This document shows positions 5,572 to 11,223 of a stretch of DNA of 11,223 nt, in pieces. This DNA comes from an uncultured Collinsella sp. (GTDB lineage: Bacteria > Actinomycetota > Coriobacteriia > Coriobacteriales > Coriobacteriaceae), in assembly GCA_900761995.1 (NCBI GenBank), contig CAAFEY010000108.1:1-11223 (forward strand), written 5' to 3'. Every line of letters begins with the position of its first letter. Within the stretch, counting starts at the first letter, position 1. Under the pieces are notes generated by a model. That model ran no database searches and had not been told where the DNA came from. It saw only the letters and a program-made list of their open reading frames with translations. The position numbers and the translations under genes are program-made.

Positions 5572-6585
5572 TTATTCAATTCGGGTGCTCAGCCAGTATT
5601 CTCCATTTGAAGCTAAGATTGCGTACGTAATTCCATTTTTGACAGTTGGCGTACCTACGCAGGCAGCGCCAATCTCCTTAGCGTCGGAAAATGAGAGTGT
5701 TGGATCAATTGCTTGTATGGTTGCTAATGCTGTCGCCGCGGCATAATCTGAATTTTCGAAGTACATGACTATGTTTTTGAAGCAGTTTTCTGATCCAAGA
5801 TAGCTGAATAGTAGTTGACTGCTCGAGTCCGAGAAAAAACCTCCAATACCGGCAAGCGTAGAGCCATTTTTTATCTGAAGCTCGAGTCCCGTGCCGCTAT
5901 CGTCTAACTCGTAACTCGCCTTCATACTGCTGCAATTGGGAATATCGGAGAATTCCTCGTTAAGTCGTTCAATAAAGCCTTCAGGTGAAATTGAAAACGA
6001 TCCGTCGCCAAGAAAGGAAGTAATTTCCTTTTCGTTGCGGGTGTCAACGACCTCTCCGCATCTCCCGCATTCTCGAATTTCCTTCGAGGTGGCGTCAACG
6101 TAATCGACTTTGGTAGTCCAAGAACCTGGTTGATGCCCAAGGGGTTTCCCTTCGGTTTTGCCGCAGCGTTGACAGGTCTTCGGAACCGTGCATGTTGCTT
6201 CTTCCCATTCATGTCCGAGCGGTTTCCCCTCGGTTTTGCCGCAACTTTTACAGGTGCGAGGGCTTGTACAGTTTGCATTGGTCCAAAGTTTGTGGGTGCA
6301 AAACATTTGAGGAAACAGCATGGGTAAGCAGAAGATGACGGCAACTATCGCAGCAGTTGCGATAGCCGCTCGTTTATTACCACCAAGTTTGTTAATGGCA
6401 CTCGTTAGAAGTGAATCGTCCTCTTCCTTATTGCATGTGGCACCGTCTTCATTTGATGATCGATCGTCAGGGGAGGTGGTGTCGTCAGCACCATCAGAAA
6501 CCTGCTTCCCTTCGATATTCGGCTTCTGTTCATCAGATGCACTGGGCGTTTGCTCACTATTGGGCTCTTTCATCTCGTCATCCAT
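5572..6585 (-). CDS. Predicted single-pass membrane protein with tandem Cys/His repeats
   Basis: The 337-aa product has no recognised family over its full length. Residues 1-70 are acidic and Ser/Asp/Glu-rich, probably disordered and cytoplasmic. Lysine and arginine (71-72) precede a hydrophobic segment at about 73-95, suggesting one membrane span with the C-terminus outside. Residues 96-156 carry two near-identical 26-residue units, CTxPxTCxxCGKTEGKPLGHxW, starting at C106 and C132. A related CxxC (C173, C176) follows. Such modules recur in surface proteins of gut anaerobes and may bind metal or be disulphide-bonded. Residues about 190-337 form an uncharacterised soluble domain without cysteine clusters. 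The start ATG at 6585 has GGGGA about 10 nt upstream; Met5 is a weaker option. A small HTH gene diverges 100 nt away and may control it. Codon use is AT-leaning, as in other island genes. Function unknown. Confidence 0.75.
   Translation of the reverse strand: MDDEMKEPNSEQTPSASDEQKPNIEGKQVSDGADDTTSPDDRSSNEDGATCNKEEDDSLLTSAINKLGGNKRAAIATAAIVAVIFCLPMLFPQMFCTHKLWTNANCTSPRTCKSCGKTEGKPLGHEWEEATCTVPKTCQRCGKTEGKPLGHQPGSWTTKVDYVDATSKEIRECGRCGEVVDTRNEKEITSFLGDGSFSISPEGFIERLNEEFSDIPNCSSMKASYELDDSGTGLELQIKNGSTLAGIGGFFSDSSSQLLFSYLGSENCFKNIVMYFENSDYAAATALATIQAIDPTLSFSDAKEIGAACVGTPTVKNGITYAILASNGEYWLSTRIE
6143..6243 (-). repeat. In-frame direct DNA repeat encoding the Cys/His units
   Basis: A 23-nt stretch at 6143-6165 recurs at 6221-6243 with one difference (TTCGG versus CTCGG). 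The period is exactly 78 nt, or 26 codons, so the copies encode the same CGKTEGKP segment. Identity that extends to the DNA level suggests recent duplication of the unit, and slippage between copies could change repeat number without a frameshift. Confidence 0.7.
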
Positions 6586-6659
6586 GCTTATCGAGTCCCC
6601 TCTCTCGTTTCAAATGTGCGATGCGAACAATTGCGATAAGTGAAACAGATACTCACATG

Positions 6660-6683
6660 AATATATCCTAGTTTGGGATATAT
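6660..6683. promoter_or_regulatory. Palindromic operator with overlapping minus-strand promoter
   Basis: ATATATCC (6661-6668) and GGATATAT (6676-6683) form a perfect 8-bp inverted repeat with a 7-nt spacer, just upstream of the small XRE gene. The core TATCC-N7-GGATA is close to the HipB operator of E. coli (TATCC-N8-GGATA). On the minus strand TATATT (6660-6665) could be the -10 box for the membrane-protein gene, with TTGATA (6681-6686) as -35 at a short 15-nt spacing. Confidence 0.55.
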
Positions 6684-6687
6684 CAAA

Positions 6688-6951
6688 ATGGAATATAGCG
6701 TAAACGGTATGAACGTTGATGCTAATAGGACATGCGGAAAATGCCTCTCCCAGATTCGTCGGGAACAAGGTATCACTCAGGTTGAACTCGCAAAGAAACT
6801 GAGGGTACCTCAGTCGTTCATCTCGAAAGTCGAAACCGGGGAACGCAGTCTTAGGGTTTATGAGCAGTTCGCCTATGCAGAGGCACTTGGAATTACCGTC
6901 GGAGTTCTCGTGCAAAGACTTGAGGCGGTTCTGAGCAGCGGAGATAAATAG
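6688..6951 (+). CDS. Small single-domain XRE-family HTH regulator
   Basis: The 87-aa product from ATG 6688 is almost entirely one XRE/Cro-type DNA-binding domain. LSQIRREQGITQVELAKKLRVPQSFISKVETGERSL gives helices 1-3 with the typical recognition helix (PQSFISKVETGER), followed by the last helices AYAEALGITVGVLVQRLEAVL. There is no second effector or dimerisation domain. Start choice is uncertain: ATG 6688 has GGGA about 9 nt upstream, a TTG at 6673 lies inside the palindrome, and ATG 6709 is internal. It diverges from the membrane-protein gene, and the palindrome between them is the natural candidate site for autoregulation and co-regulation. Whether it belongs to a toxin-antitoxin pair cannot be told; no toxin-like gene follows it. 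Confidence 0.75.
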   Translation: MEYSVNGMNVDANRTCGKCLSQIRREQGITQVELAKKLRVPQSFISKVETGERSLRVYEQFAYAEALGITVGVLVQRLEAVLSSGDK

Positions 6952-7014
6952 ATTGCGCCGCGAATCGGGCGATAATTAAATCAGCGAATGCGATTATCCT
7001 TTCGAGGCTGCGCA

Positions 7015-7131
7015 GGCCCCCTTGGGGCTTCCCCTGAAAACAATCCGCAGATCGAATTGCCCCGTCGCGCGAAGCGCACGACGGGGCAATTCATGATCGA
7101 GGACGTTTTCAGGGGAAGCCCCAAGGGGGCC
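7015..7131. repeat. Nested perfect palindrome (27-bp arms, 14-bp inner stem)
   Basis: The outer arms 7015-7041 and 7105-7131 are exact inverted copies over 27 bp (GGCCCCCTTGGGG...GAAAAC). Inside, GAATTGCCCCGTCG (7054-7067) pairs exactly with 7079-7092, and GATC (7050-7053 and 7095-7098) adds a further pairing. Each outer arm also contains short self-complementary runs (CCCC-TT-GGGG; GGGG-CTT-CCCC). It sits between the convergent ends of the XRE gene and thrB. It lacks a U tract, so it may act as a transcription barrier but looks more like a palindromic mobile element. No credible ORF lies in it. Confidence 0.8.
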
Positions 7132-7154
7132 GGTGAGAGCAATGAGGCAGGGCG

Positions 7155-8036
7155 CTACAGGTACTCGATTTGAGCGCCCTCGGTGTCGCACGTCAGAATA
7201 TGCGTGTCACACTTGGGGAACTGCTCACGCAGCTTGACCTGCAGGAACTTTGCCACGATGGTGTCGTCAGTCACGGCCATGAGGGTCGAGCCGGAGCCAC
7301 TGATCCAGATGGTCTTGGCGCCTCCGTTAAGGCAGGTGTCGCGCACGGCGTTGTAGTCGGGGATGAGGCGGCGGCGATAGGGCTCCTGGATGCGGTCGTC
7401 GTTGGCGGCGGCAATCAGGTCCAGATCGCCGGTCTCCAGGCCGCGCGTCATACCGGCGATGCGGCCCATCTGCCACACGGCGGTGGAGAGCGGAATCTCC
7501 TGCGGCACGACCTTGCGCGCCTCGCTCGTGTGTACCTCATAGGGCGGAATCACGGTAATAAAACGCAGGCGATCGCTCACCTCGTAGCGCAGGCACTGGG
7601 GGAGCGAATCGGTCGGCGTAAAGGAGCAGACGGCGCCGCCCAGGATAGCAGGGGCGACGTTATCGGGATGGCCCTCGACCTCGGTGGCAATGCGGACGAG
7701 CTCAGCGCGGTCGACGGTGTGGCCTGTCAGTGCGGCGGCGGCCATAATGCCGGCGACAACGCAGGTGGAGCTTGAGCCCAGGCCGCGGGCGACGGGCACG
7801 TCGGTCTGAATGTCGATAGCGACGGGGAAGGCCGGCTCGCCCCATGCGGCCAGTGCATCCACAAAGCTCACGTAGACCAGGTTATTTTCGTTTTGGAACT
7901 CCTGGGGGCAGCCCGTGATGGTGAGCTTGTCGGCGCGCTCGAAGGTGAAGTGCGAGTAGAGGCTGACGGCCATGCCGAGGGTGTCGTAGCCGATGCCTAG
8001 GTTGGCGCTGGTTGCTGGGACGGTGATTTTGATCAT
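7155..8036 (-). CDS. thrB: Homoserine kinase
   Basis: ThrB phosphorylates homoserine with ATP to O-phosphohomoserine, the step before threonine synthase. The 293-aa product is a GHMP kinase of normal length: VPATSANLGIGYDTLG (6-21, usually GPGFD), the ATP-binding loop PVARGLGSSS (81-90), EGHPDNVAPA (121-130), and the C-terminal glycine loop GAKTIWISGSGSTL (239-252). The start is ATG at 8036, supported by AGGAGG (8043-8048, minus strand) 6 nt upstream; the frame extends further upstream only through a palindromic repeat. It lies downstream of thrC on the same strand, but a 200-nt gap with a terminator and a nested palindrome separates them, so expression may be uncoupled. No obvious promoter of its own was found. 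Confidence 0.95.
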   Translation of the reverse strand: MIKITVPATSANLGIGYDTLGMAVSLYSHFTFERADKLTITGCPQEFQNENNLVYVSFVDALAAWGEPAFPVAIDIQTDVPVARGLGSSSTCVVAGIMAAAALTGHTVDRAELVRIATEVEGHPDNVAPAILGGAVCSFTPTDSLPQCLRYEVSDRLRFITVIPPYEVHTSEARKVVPQEIPLSTAVWQMGRIAGMTRGLETGDLDLIAAANDDRIQEPYRRRLIPDYNAVRDTCLNGGAKTIWISGSGSTLMAVTDDTIVAKFLQVKLREQFPKCDTHILTCDTEGAQIEYL

Positions 8037-8050
8037 GTGGGTCCTCCTGG

Positions 8051-8162
8051 GCGGGTCTGGCCGTTTAGTTCGCTGCTCGGGCAGTCCTGGCTCGCTCGGA
8101 AAGCACATTAAGTGCTTTCCGGCTCGTGCGGAACTCGCGACGAACTAAACGGCCAGATCCGC
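8051..8162. repeat. Nested palindrome in the thrC-thrB spacer
   Basis: The outer arms 8051-8072 and 8141-8162 are inverted copies over 22 bp with one wobble-compatible difference (17 bp perfect: 8056-8072 / 8141-8157). Inside are CTGC-TCGG-GCAG (8073-8084) and a 10-bp stem CGGAAAGCAC / GTGCTTTCCG (8097-8106 / 8112-8121). Direct repeats GGCTCGNNCGGAA (8089-8101 and 8121-8133) flank or overlap the inner stem. It ends 2 nt upstream of the thrB Shine-Dalgarno box, so a thrB transcript would carry this multibranch fold right before its ribosome binding site. It is probably a palindromic mobile element, possibly co-opted. Confidence 0.75.
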
Positions 8163-8190
8163 TCGCATGCTCGTCATCATCCCGAAAGCT

Positions 8191-8228
8191 AAATAAAAAG
8201 AAGGTGCGCCGGCTTCCGCCGGCGCCTT
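8191..8228 (-). terminator. Rho-independent terminator of thrC
   Basis: On the minus strand, AAGG-CGCCGGC (8228-8218) pairs with GCCGGCG-CACCTT (8213-8201) around a GGAA tetraloop with a 2-nt bulge. CTTTTTATTT follows (8200-8191). A GC-rich stem plus a U-rich tail about 10 nt after the thrC stop is the classic intrinsic terminator form. It would separate thrC from thrB transcription at least in part. Confidence 0.8.
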
Positions 8229-8237
8229 ATAAGGGGT

Positions 8238-9755
8238 TTAGTTGGTTGCCATCTTTTTTGCTGCAGACTCGACGTAGCTTGCCATCTCATCGACGTCGCA
8301 GACGTCTTCGAAACGGACGGGCTTGGACTCGAGCTCGGCGAGCTGGGTCGGGGCGACCGTGTTGGTGGCCTGCTCGAGTACACGCATAGCCTCAAAATCA
8401 TCCTCGGGAACGTCGAGGCCCAGGGCGTCGCAGCAGGCGCGCGGGAACTTGTAGGGGCTGGCGGTCGAAAGCAGCACGCGGGCCTTGGCGCCCTCGGCGG
8501 GAGCGACCTGCTCAAAGACGTGATAACCACAAGCGGTGTGCGGGTCGATTACGTAGCCGTTCGCATCCCAGCAGCCCTTGATGGCGGTGCGGACCTCGTC
8601 CTCGCTGGCCCAGCCGCAGCCAAAGACGCTCTGAATCTTGGCCAGCAGCTCGGCGGGCACCTCGTAGCGACCCGTCTGCGCCAGCTGCTCCATAAGGCCG
8701 GCAACGAGCTTGCAGTCGCCATCGGACAGGAAGTACAGCATGCGCTCCAGGTTGGAGCTGATGAGGATGTCCATCGACGGCGAGATGGTCGTGAAGAACG
8801 GGCGGTTGCGGTCGTAGACGCCGGTAGTCAGGAAGTCAGCCAGCACGTTGTTCTTGTCGCTCGCCACGACGAGCTTGGCGACGGGCAGACCCATGCGCTT
8901 GGCATAGTAGCCGGCCAGGATATCGCCAAAGTTGCCGGTCGGTACGCAGAACTCCACGGCGTCGCCGGCCTCGATGGCGCCGGCGCGCAGCAGCTGCGCA
9001 TAGGCGGCAAAGTAGTAGACGACCTGCGGTACCAGACGGCCGACGTTGATGGAGTTGGCACTCGAAAGCACCGTGCCTGCGGCCTCCAGACGCTCGGCAA
9101 GCTCCTTATCGGCAAAGATGCGCTTGACGGCGCTCTGGGCGTCGTCAAAGTTGCCGCGGATGCCGCAGACGGCGACGTTGTCGCCCTCCTGCGTGGACAT
9201 CTGCAGGTTCTGGACGCGGCTGACCTTGCCCTCGGGATAAAAGACGGTGATGCCCGTGCCCGGAGCGTCGGCAAAACCGGCGAGTGCGGCCTTGCCCGTG
9301 TCGCCCGACGTGGCGGTGACGATCATGATGCGCTCGGCGCCGCCGTCCTTGGCGGAAGTGCGGGCCATCAGACGGGGAAGCATCTGCAGGGCGACGTCCT
9401 TGAAGGCGCTTGTGGGGCCGCCAAAGAGCTCCATCACATAGGTCTGGGGGGCGTCAGCGCCCGGCGCAGCGTCGAGTTTGACGAGCGGCGTAACCTCTTC
9501 ACTCGTGAACGTGCCGCGGTATGCCTCGTCGACACACGCCGAAATTTCTTCGGCCGTGTAATCATTCAGTAACATTCCCAACACATCTTGAGCGATTTCA
9601 AAGTACGATTTATCTGCAAGCGAGCTGATATCGACCTGCTGGGTGCCGAGCTCGTCCGAGACAAACAAACCCCCGTCGGGAGCGATGCCGGTGCGGATTG
9701 CCACCTTACTTGAGCACGATAAAGTGCGTCCTCGTGTACTATGATAAGTTCCCAT
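8238..9755 (-). CDS. thrC: Threonine synthase
   Basis: ThrC is a PLP enzyme that converts O-phosphohomoserine to threonine and phosphate. The 505-aa product has the N-terminal YHSTRG (4-9), APDGGLFV (25-32), the PLP lysine in FGGPTSAFKD (K119), SGDTGKAA (150-157), SSANSINVGRL (231-241) and the phosphate-binding PTGNFGD (272-278). Length fits the longer bacterial/fungal-type threonine synthases rather than the roughly 350-aa class. The start at 9755 is chosen over ATG 9800 because GAGGAG lies 9 nt upstream and family proteins begin near YxSTRG. The extra 15 codons would overlap the candidate promoter. It diverges from aspartate kinase, ends in an intrinsic terminator, and precedes thrB. Confidence 0.95.
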   Translation of the reverse strand: MGTYHSTRGRTLSCSSKVAIRTGIAPDGGLFVSDELGTQQVDISSLADKSYFEIAQDVLGMLLNDYTAEEISACVDEAYRGTFTSEEVTPLVKLDAAPGADAPQTYVMELFGGPTSAFKDVALQMLPRLMARTSAKDGGAERIMIVTATSGDTGKAALAGFADAPGTGITVFYPEGKVSRVQNLQMSTQEGDNVAVCGIRGNFDDAQSAVKRIFADKELAERLEAAGTVLSSANSINVGRLVPQVVYYFAAYAQLLRAGAIEAGDAVEFCVPTGNFGDILAGYYAKRMGLPVAKLVVASDKNNVLADFLTTGVYDRNRPFFTTISPSMDILISSNLERMLYFLSDGDCKLVAGLMEQLAQTGRYEVPAELLAKIQSVFGCGWASEDEVRTAIKGCWDANGYVIDPHTACGYHVFEQVAPAEGAKARVLLSTASPYKFPRACCDALGLDVPEDDFEAMRVLEQATNTVAPTQLAELESKPVRFEDVCDVDEMASYVESAAKKMATN

Positions 9756-9798
9756 ATAACACTGCTCCTCGGATGCCTTGGACCCAATCGGTGAAACC

Positions 9799-9807
9799 AT
9801 GGTATCA
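9799..9807. promoter_or_regulatory. Shared promoter core between divergent thrC and aspartate kinase
   Basis: On the minus strand TGATACCAT is an extended -10 box (TGn plus TACCAT) placed about 44 nt before the thrC start codon. On the plus strand the same bases give TGGTATCAG (9800-9808), a weaker extended -10 for aspartate kinase, with TTGGAC (9778-9783) as a loose -35. If both are used the two promoters overlap face to face and would compete. No attenuator or riboswitch is evident in this 103-nt gap. Confidence 0.35.
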
Positions 9808-9858
9808 GAGCGCGCAAAACAGGTTTGCAGAGGCTTTTAGAAAGGTAACCTCAAGCCC

Positions 9859-11223
9859 ATGATTAAGATTGCCAAGTTTGGCGGCTCGTCGGTCGCCGAC
9901 GCCGAACACTTCAAGAAGATCAAGGCCATCGTCGATGCCGACCCTGCCCGCCGATTTGTGGTGGTTTCCGCCTGCGGCCGCCGCTTTAAGGGCGACACTA
10001 AGGTAACCGACCTGCTCTACCTGGTTAACGCGCACGTTAAGTATCACGTGTCGTGCGAGGAACTACTCGAGGACATCGGCCAGCGCTATTTTGATATCGC
10101 TGACGAGTTGGAGCTCACCTATCCCATCCGCGAGGAGTTCGCGGCCTTTGCCGAGCGCGCCCGCTCGGGCGGCTACTCTACCGAGGAGCTCGTGAGCCGT
10201 GGCGAGTACTTCACCGCTCGCTTGATGGCCGAGTACCTGGGCCTGCCGTTCCTGGACGCCGCGACGGTTGTGGCGTTCCATCACGACGGTACGCTCAGCA
10301 TGAATCGCACCTCCGAGCTGGTGCAGGAGTACGGCCAGCAGGGCGGCTTTGTTATGCCCGGTTTCTACGGCGCGACGCGAGAGGGCCAGATCAAGCTGCT
10401 CGACCGTGGCGGCGGCGATATCTCGGGCTCGATTCTGGCCAAGTGCCTGGGCGCCGATCTGTACGAGAACTGGACCGACGTTTCGGGTTTCTATTCTGCC
10501 GATCCGCGTATTGTTCCCGAGGCTCAGCCCATTGCGCGCGTTACCTACGAGGAGCTGCGCGAGCTTTCGTACATGGGTGCGAGCGTCCTGCACGAGGAGG
10601 CCGTGTTCCCCGTGCGCGAGGCTGGTATTCCGCTGGTCATCAAGAACACCAATGCGCCGCAGGACCCCGGCACCATCATTAGCGAGACGGCTGATGAGGG
10701 CGAGGCGGAGCCCATCATTACCGGTGTGACCGGCAAGCGCGGTTTTGTCGCCATCAACGTTGCCCGCGACCGCACCAAACCCCGTGTCGGTTTTATGCGC
10801 CGCGCGCTTTCGGTCTTCGAGCGCTATGACGTTTCCGTCGAGCACATGCCCACTGGTGTCGACCGCTTTGGCGCCGTGGTGCAGGAGCAGGATGTGCACG
10901 ATTCGCTGTACTCGCTTGTGGGCGACATTCAGCAGGAGGTCGAGCCGCTCGAGATCGAGGTTGTCGAGGGCCTGGCGCTCATCGCGACCGTCGGTCGTAA
11001 CCTGCGCGGTCGTGCAGGTATCTCGGGCCATCTGTTTGGCATGCTCGGCCAGGCCGGCGTGAGCGTGCGCATGATTTCGCAGAGCTGTGACGAGATCAAT
11101 ATCATTATCGGTGTCGAGGAGAAAGACTTCGACCTGGCGATTCAGACCATTTACCGTGCCTTCTCCGATGAGAACGGCATTGTGAAGGTCTCCGACCTGG
11201 AGGCCTCCGCGCCGGTCGATCCC
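9859..11223 (+). CDS. lysC: Aspartate kinase, monofunctional (3' end beyond the window)
   Basis: Aspartate kinase phosphorylates aspartate with ATP, the first step towards lysine, threonine and methionine. The frame is open from 9859 to the window edge: 455 codons, close to full length. The catalytic domain shows KFGGSSVAD (6-14), VVSACGRRFKGDTKVTDLL (35-53), SRGEYFTARLMAEYLG (113-128), VMPGFYGAT (165-173), LDRGGGDISGSILA (181-194) and TDVSGFYSADPR (206-217). Two ACT domains follow (about 287-345 and 371-435), which usually bind the feedback amino acid. No homoserine dehydrogenase domain is seen within the window. The GGGDISG and GDTKVTDLL wording fits the Firmicutes/clostridial-like class; which amino acid inhibits it cannot be told. 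The only upstream SD-like match, AAAGG, is 13 nt from the ATG, so initiation may be weak. It diverges from thrC. The gene symbol is a best guess among paralogues. Confidence 0.9.
   Translation, partial: MIKIAKFGGSSVADAEHFKKIKAIVDADPARRFVVVSACGRRFKGDTKVTDLLYLVNAHVKYHVSCEELLEDIGQRYFDIADELELTYPIREEFAAFAERARSGGYSTEELVSRGEYFTARLMAEYLGLPFLDAATVVAFHHDGTLSMNRTSELVQEYGQQGGFVMPGFYGATREGQIKLLDRGGGDISGSILAKCLGADLYENWTDVSGFYSADPRIVPEAQPIARVTYEELRELSYMGASVLHEEAVFPVREAGIPLVIKNTNAPQDPGTIISETADEGEAEPIITGVTGKRGFVAINVARDRTKPRVGFMRRALSVFERYDVSVEHMPTGVDRFGAVVQEQDVHDSLYSLVGDIQQEVEPLEIEVVEGLALIATVGRNLRGRAGISGHLFGMLGQAGVSVRMISQSCDEINIIIGVEEKDFDLAIQTIYRAFSDENGIVKVSDLEASAPVDP

Noticed and set aside
7015..7131. CRISPR array or invertible promoter switch
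   Set aside because: There is only one inverted pair, not spaced direct repeats; the 63-bp interior is short for an invertible segment, holds no clear promoter, and no recombinase gene is nearby.
6988..7191. Short open frames on both strands across the large palindrome
   Set aside because: They arise from the symmetric repeat itself, giving similar peptides from each strand, and have no ribosome binding site.
8037..8108. 24-codon upstream extension of thrB
   Set aside because: It is encoded inside the palindromic element, while ATG 8036 has a strong AGGAGG and begins the conserved homoserine kinase sequence.
8520..9572. 350-aa open frame on the plus strand
   Set aside because: Antisense shadow of thrC produced by high-GC codon bias; Gly/Val/Ala/Asp-rich with no domain.
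10063..11031. 322-aa open frame on the minus strand
   Set aside because: Antisense shadow of aspartate kinase, whose motifs are unambiguous on the other strand.

Overview
The window looks like a chromosomal segment of a fairly GC-rich anaerobic gut actinobacterium, most likely Coriobacteriia and perhaps Collinsella. That assignment is my inference from the mix of genes and codon style; no rRNA or other marker gene is present. Anaerobic life is supported directly by a pyruvate formate-lyase activating enzyme.

Layout. Left block (1-3897, all +): a DegV-family fatty-acid-binding protein, the radical-SAM enzyme PflA, a 450-nt intergenic stretch with two palindromic elements and an apparent 3' gene remnant, then MTA/SAH nucleosidase (mtnN) closely followed by the ribosome-biogenesis GTPase EngB/YsxC. 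Middle block (about 3898-7154): an accessory island of visibly more AT-rich, less codon-biased genes. It holds a two-gene operon (a DUF3990 protein resembling ADP-ribosyltransferases, then a regulator with a C-terminal HTH) behind a striking double operator. It also holds a convergent gene for a membrane protein with tandem cysteine/histidine repeats, and a small XRE regulator divergent from that gene with a palindrome between them. Right block (7155-11223): threonine and lysine biosynthesis. thrC then thrB lie on the minus strand, separated by a terminator and a large nested palindrome. A monofunctional aspartate kinase diverges from thrC and runs off the right edge.

How the genes work together. 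Aspartate kinase makes aspartyl phosphate, the entry to the threonine/lysine/methionine pathways. ThrB phosphorylates homoserine and ThrC converts O-phosphohomoserine to threonine. MtnN recycles methylthioadenosine and S-adenosylhomocysteine, and also cleaves the 5'-deoxyadenosine released by radical-SAM enzymes such as PflA. The DUF3990/HTH pair has the layout of an autoregulated toxin-antitoxin or defence module: an ART-like putative effector, an overlapping downstream DNA-binding partner, and paired dyads around a candidate -10 box.

The most unusual non-coding signals are three intergenic palindromes: 2145-2211, 7015-7131 (27-bp perfect arms around a 14-bp inner stem) and 8051-8162 (22-bp arms around a 10-bp inner stem). 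They share a nested architecture but not sequence. The last lies immediately upstream of the thrB ribosome binding site.
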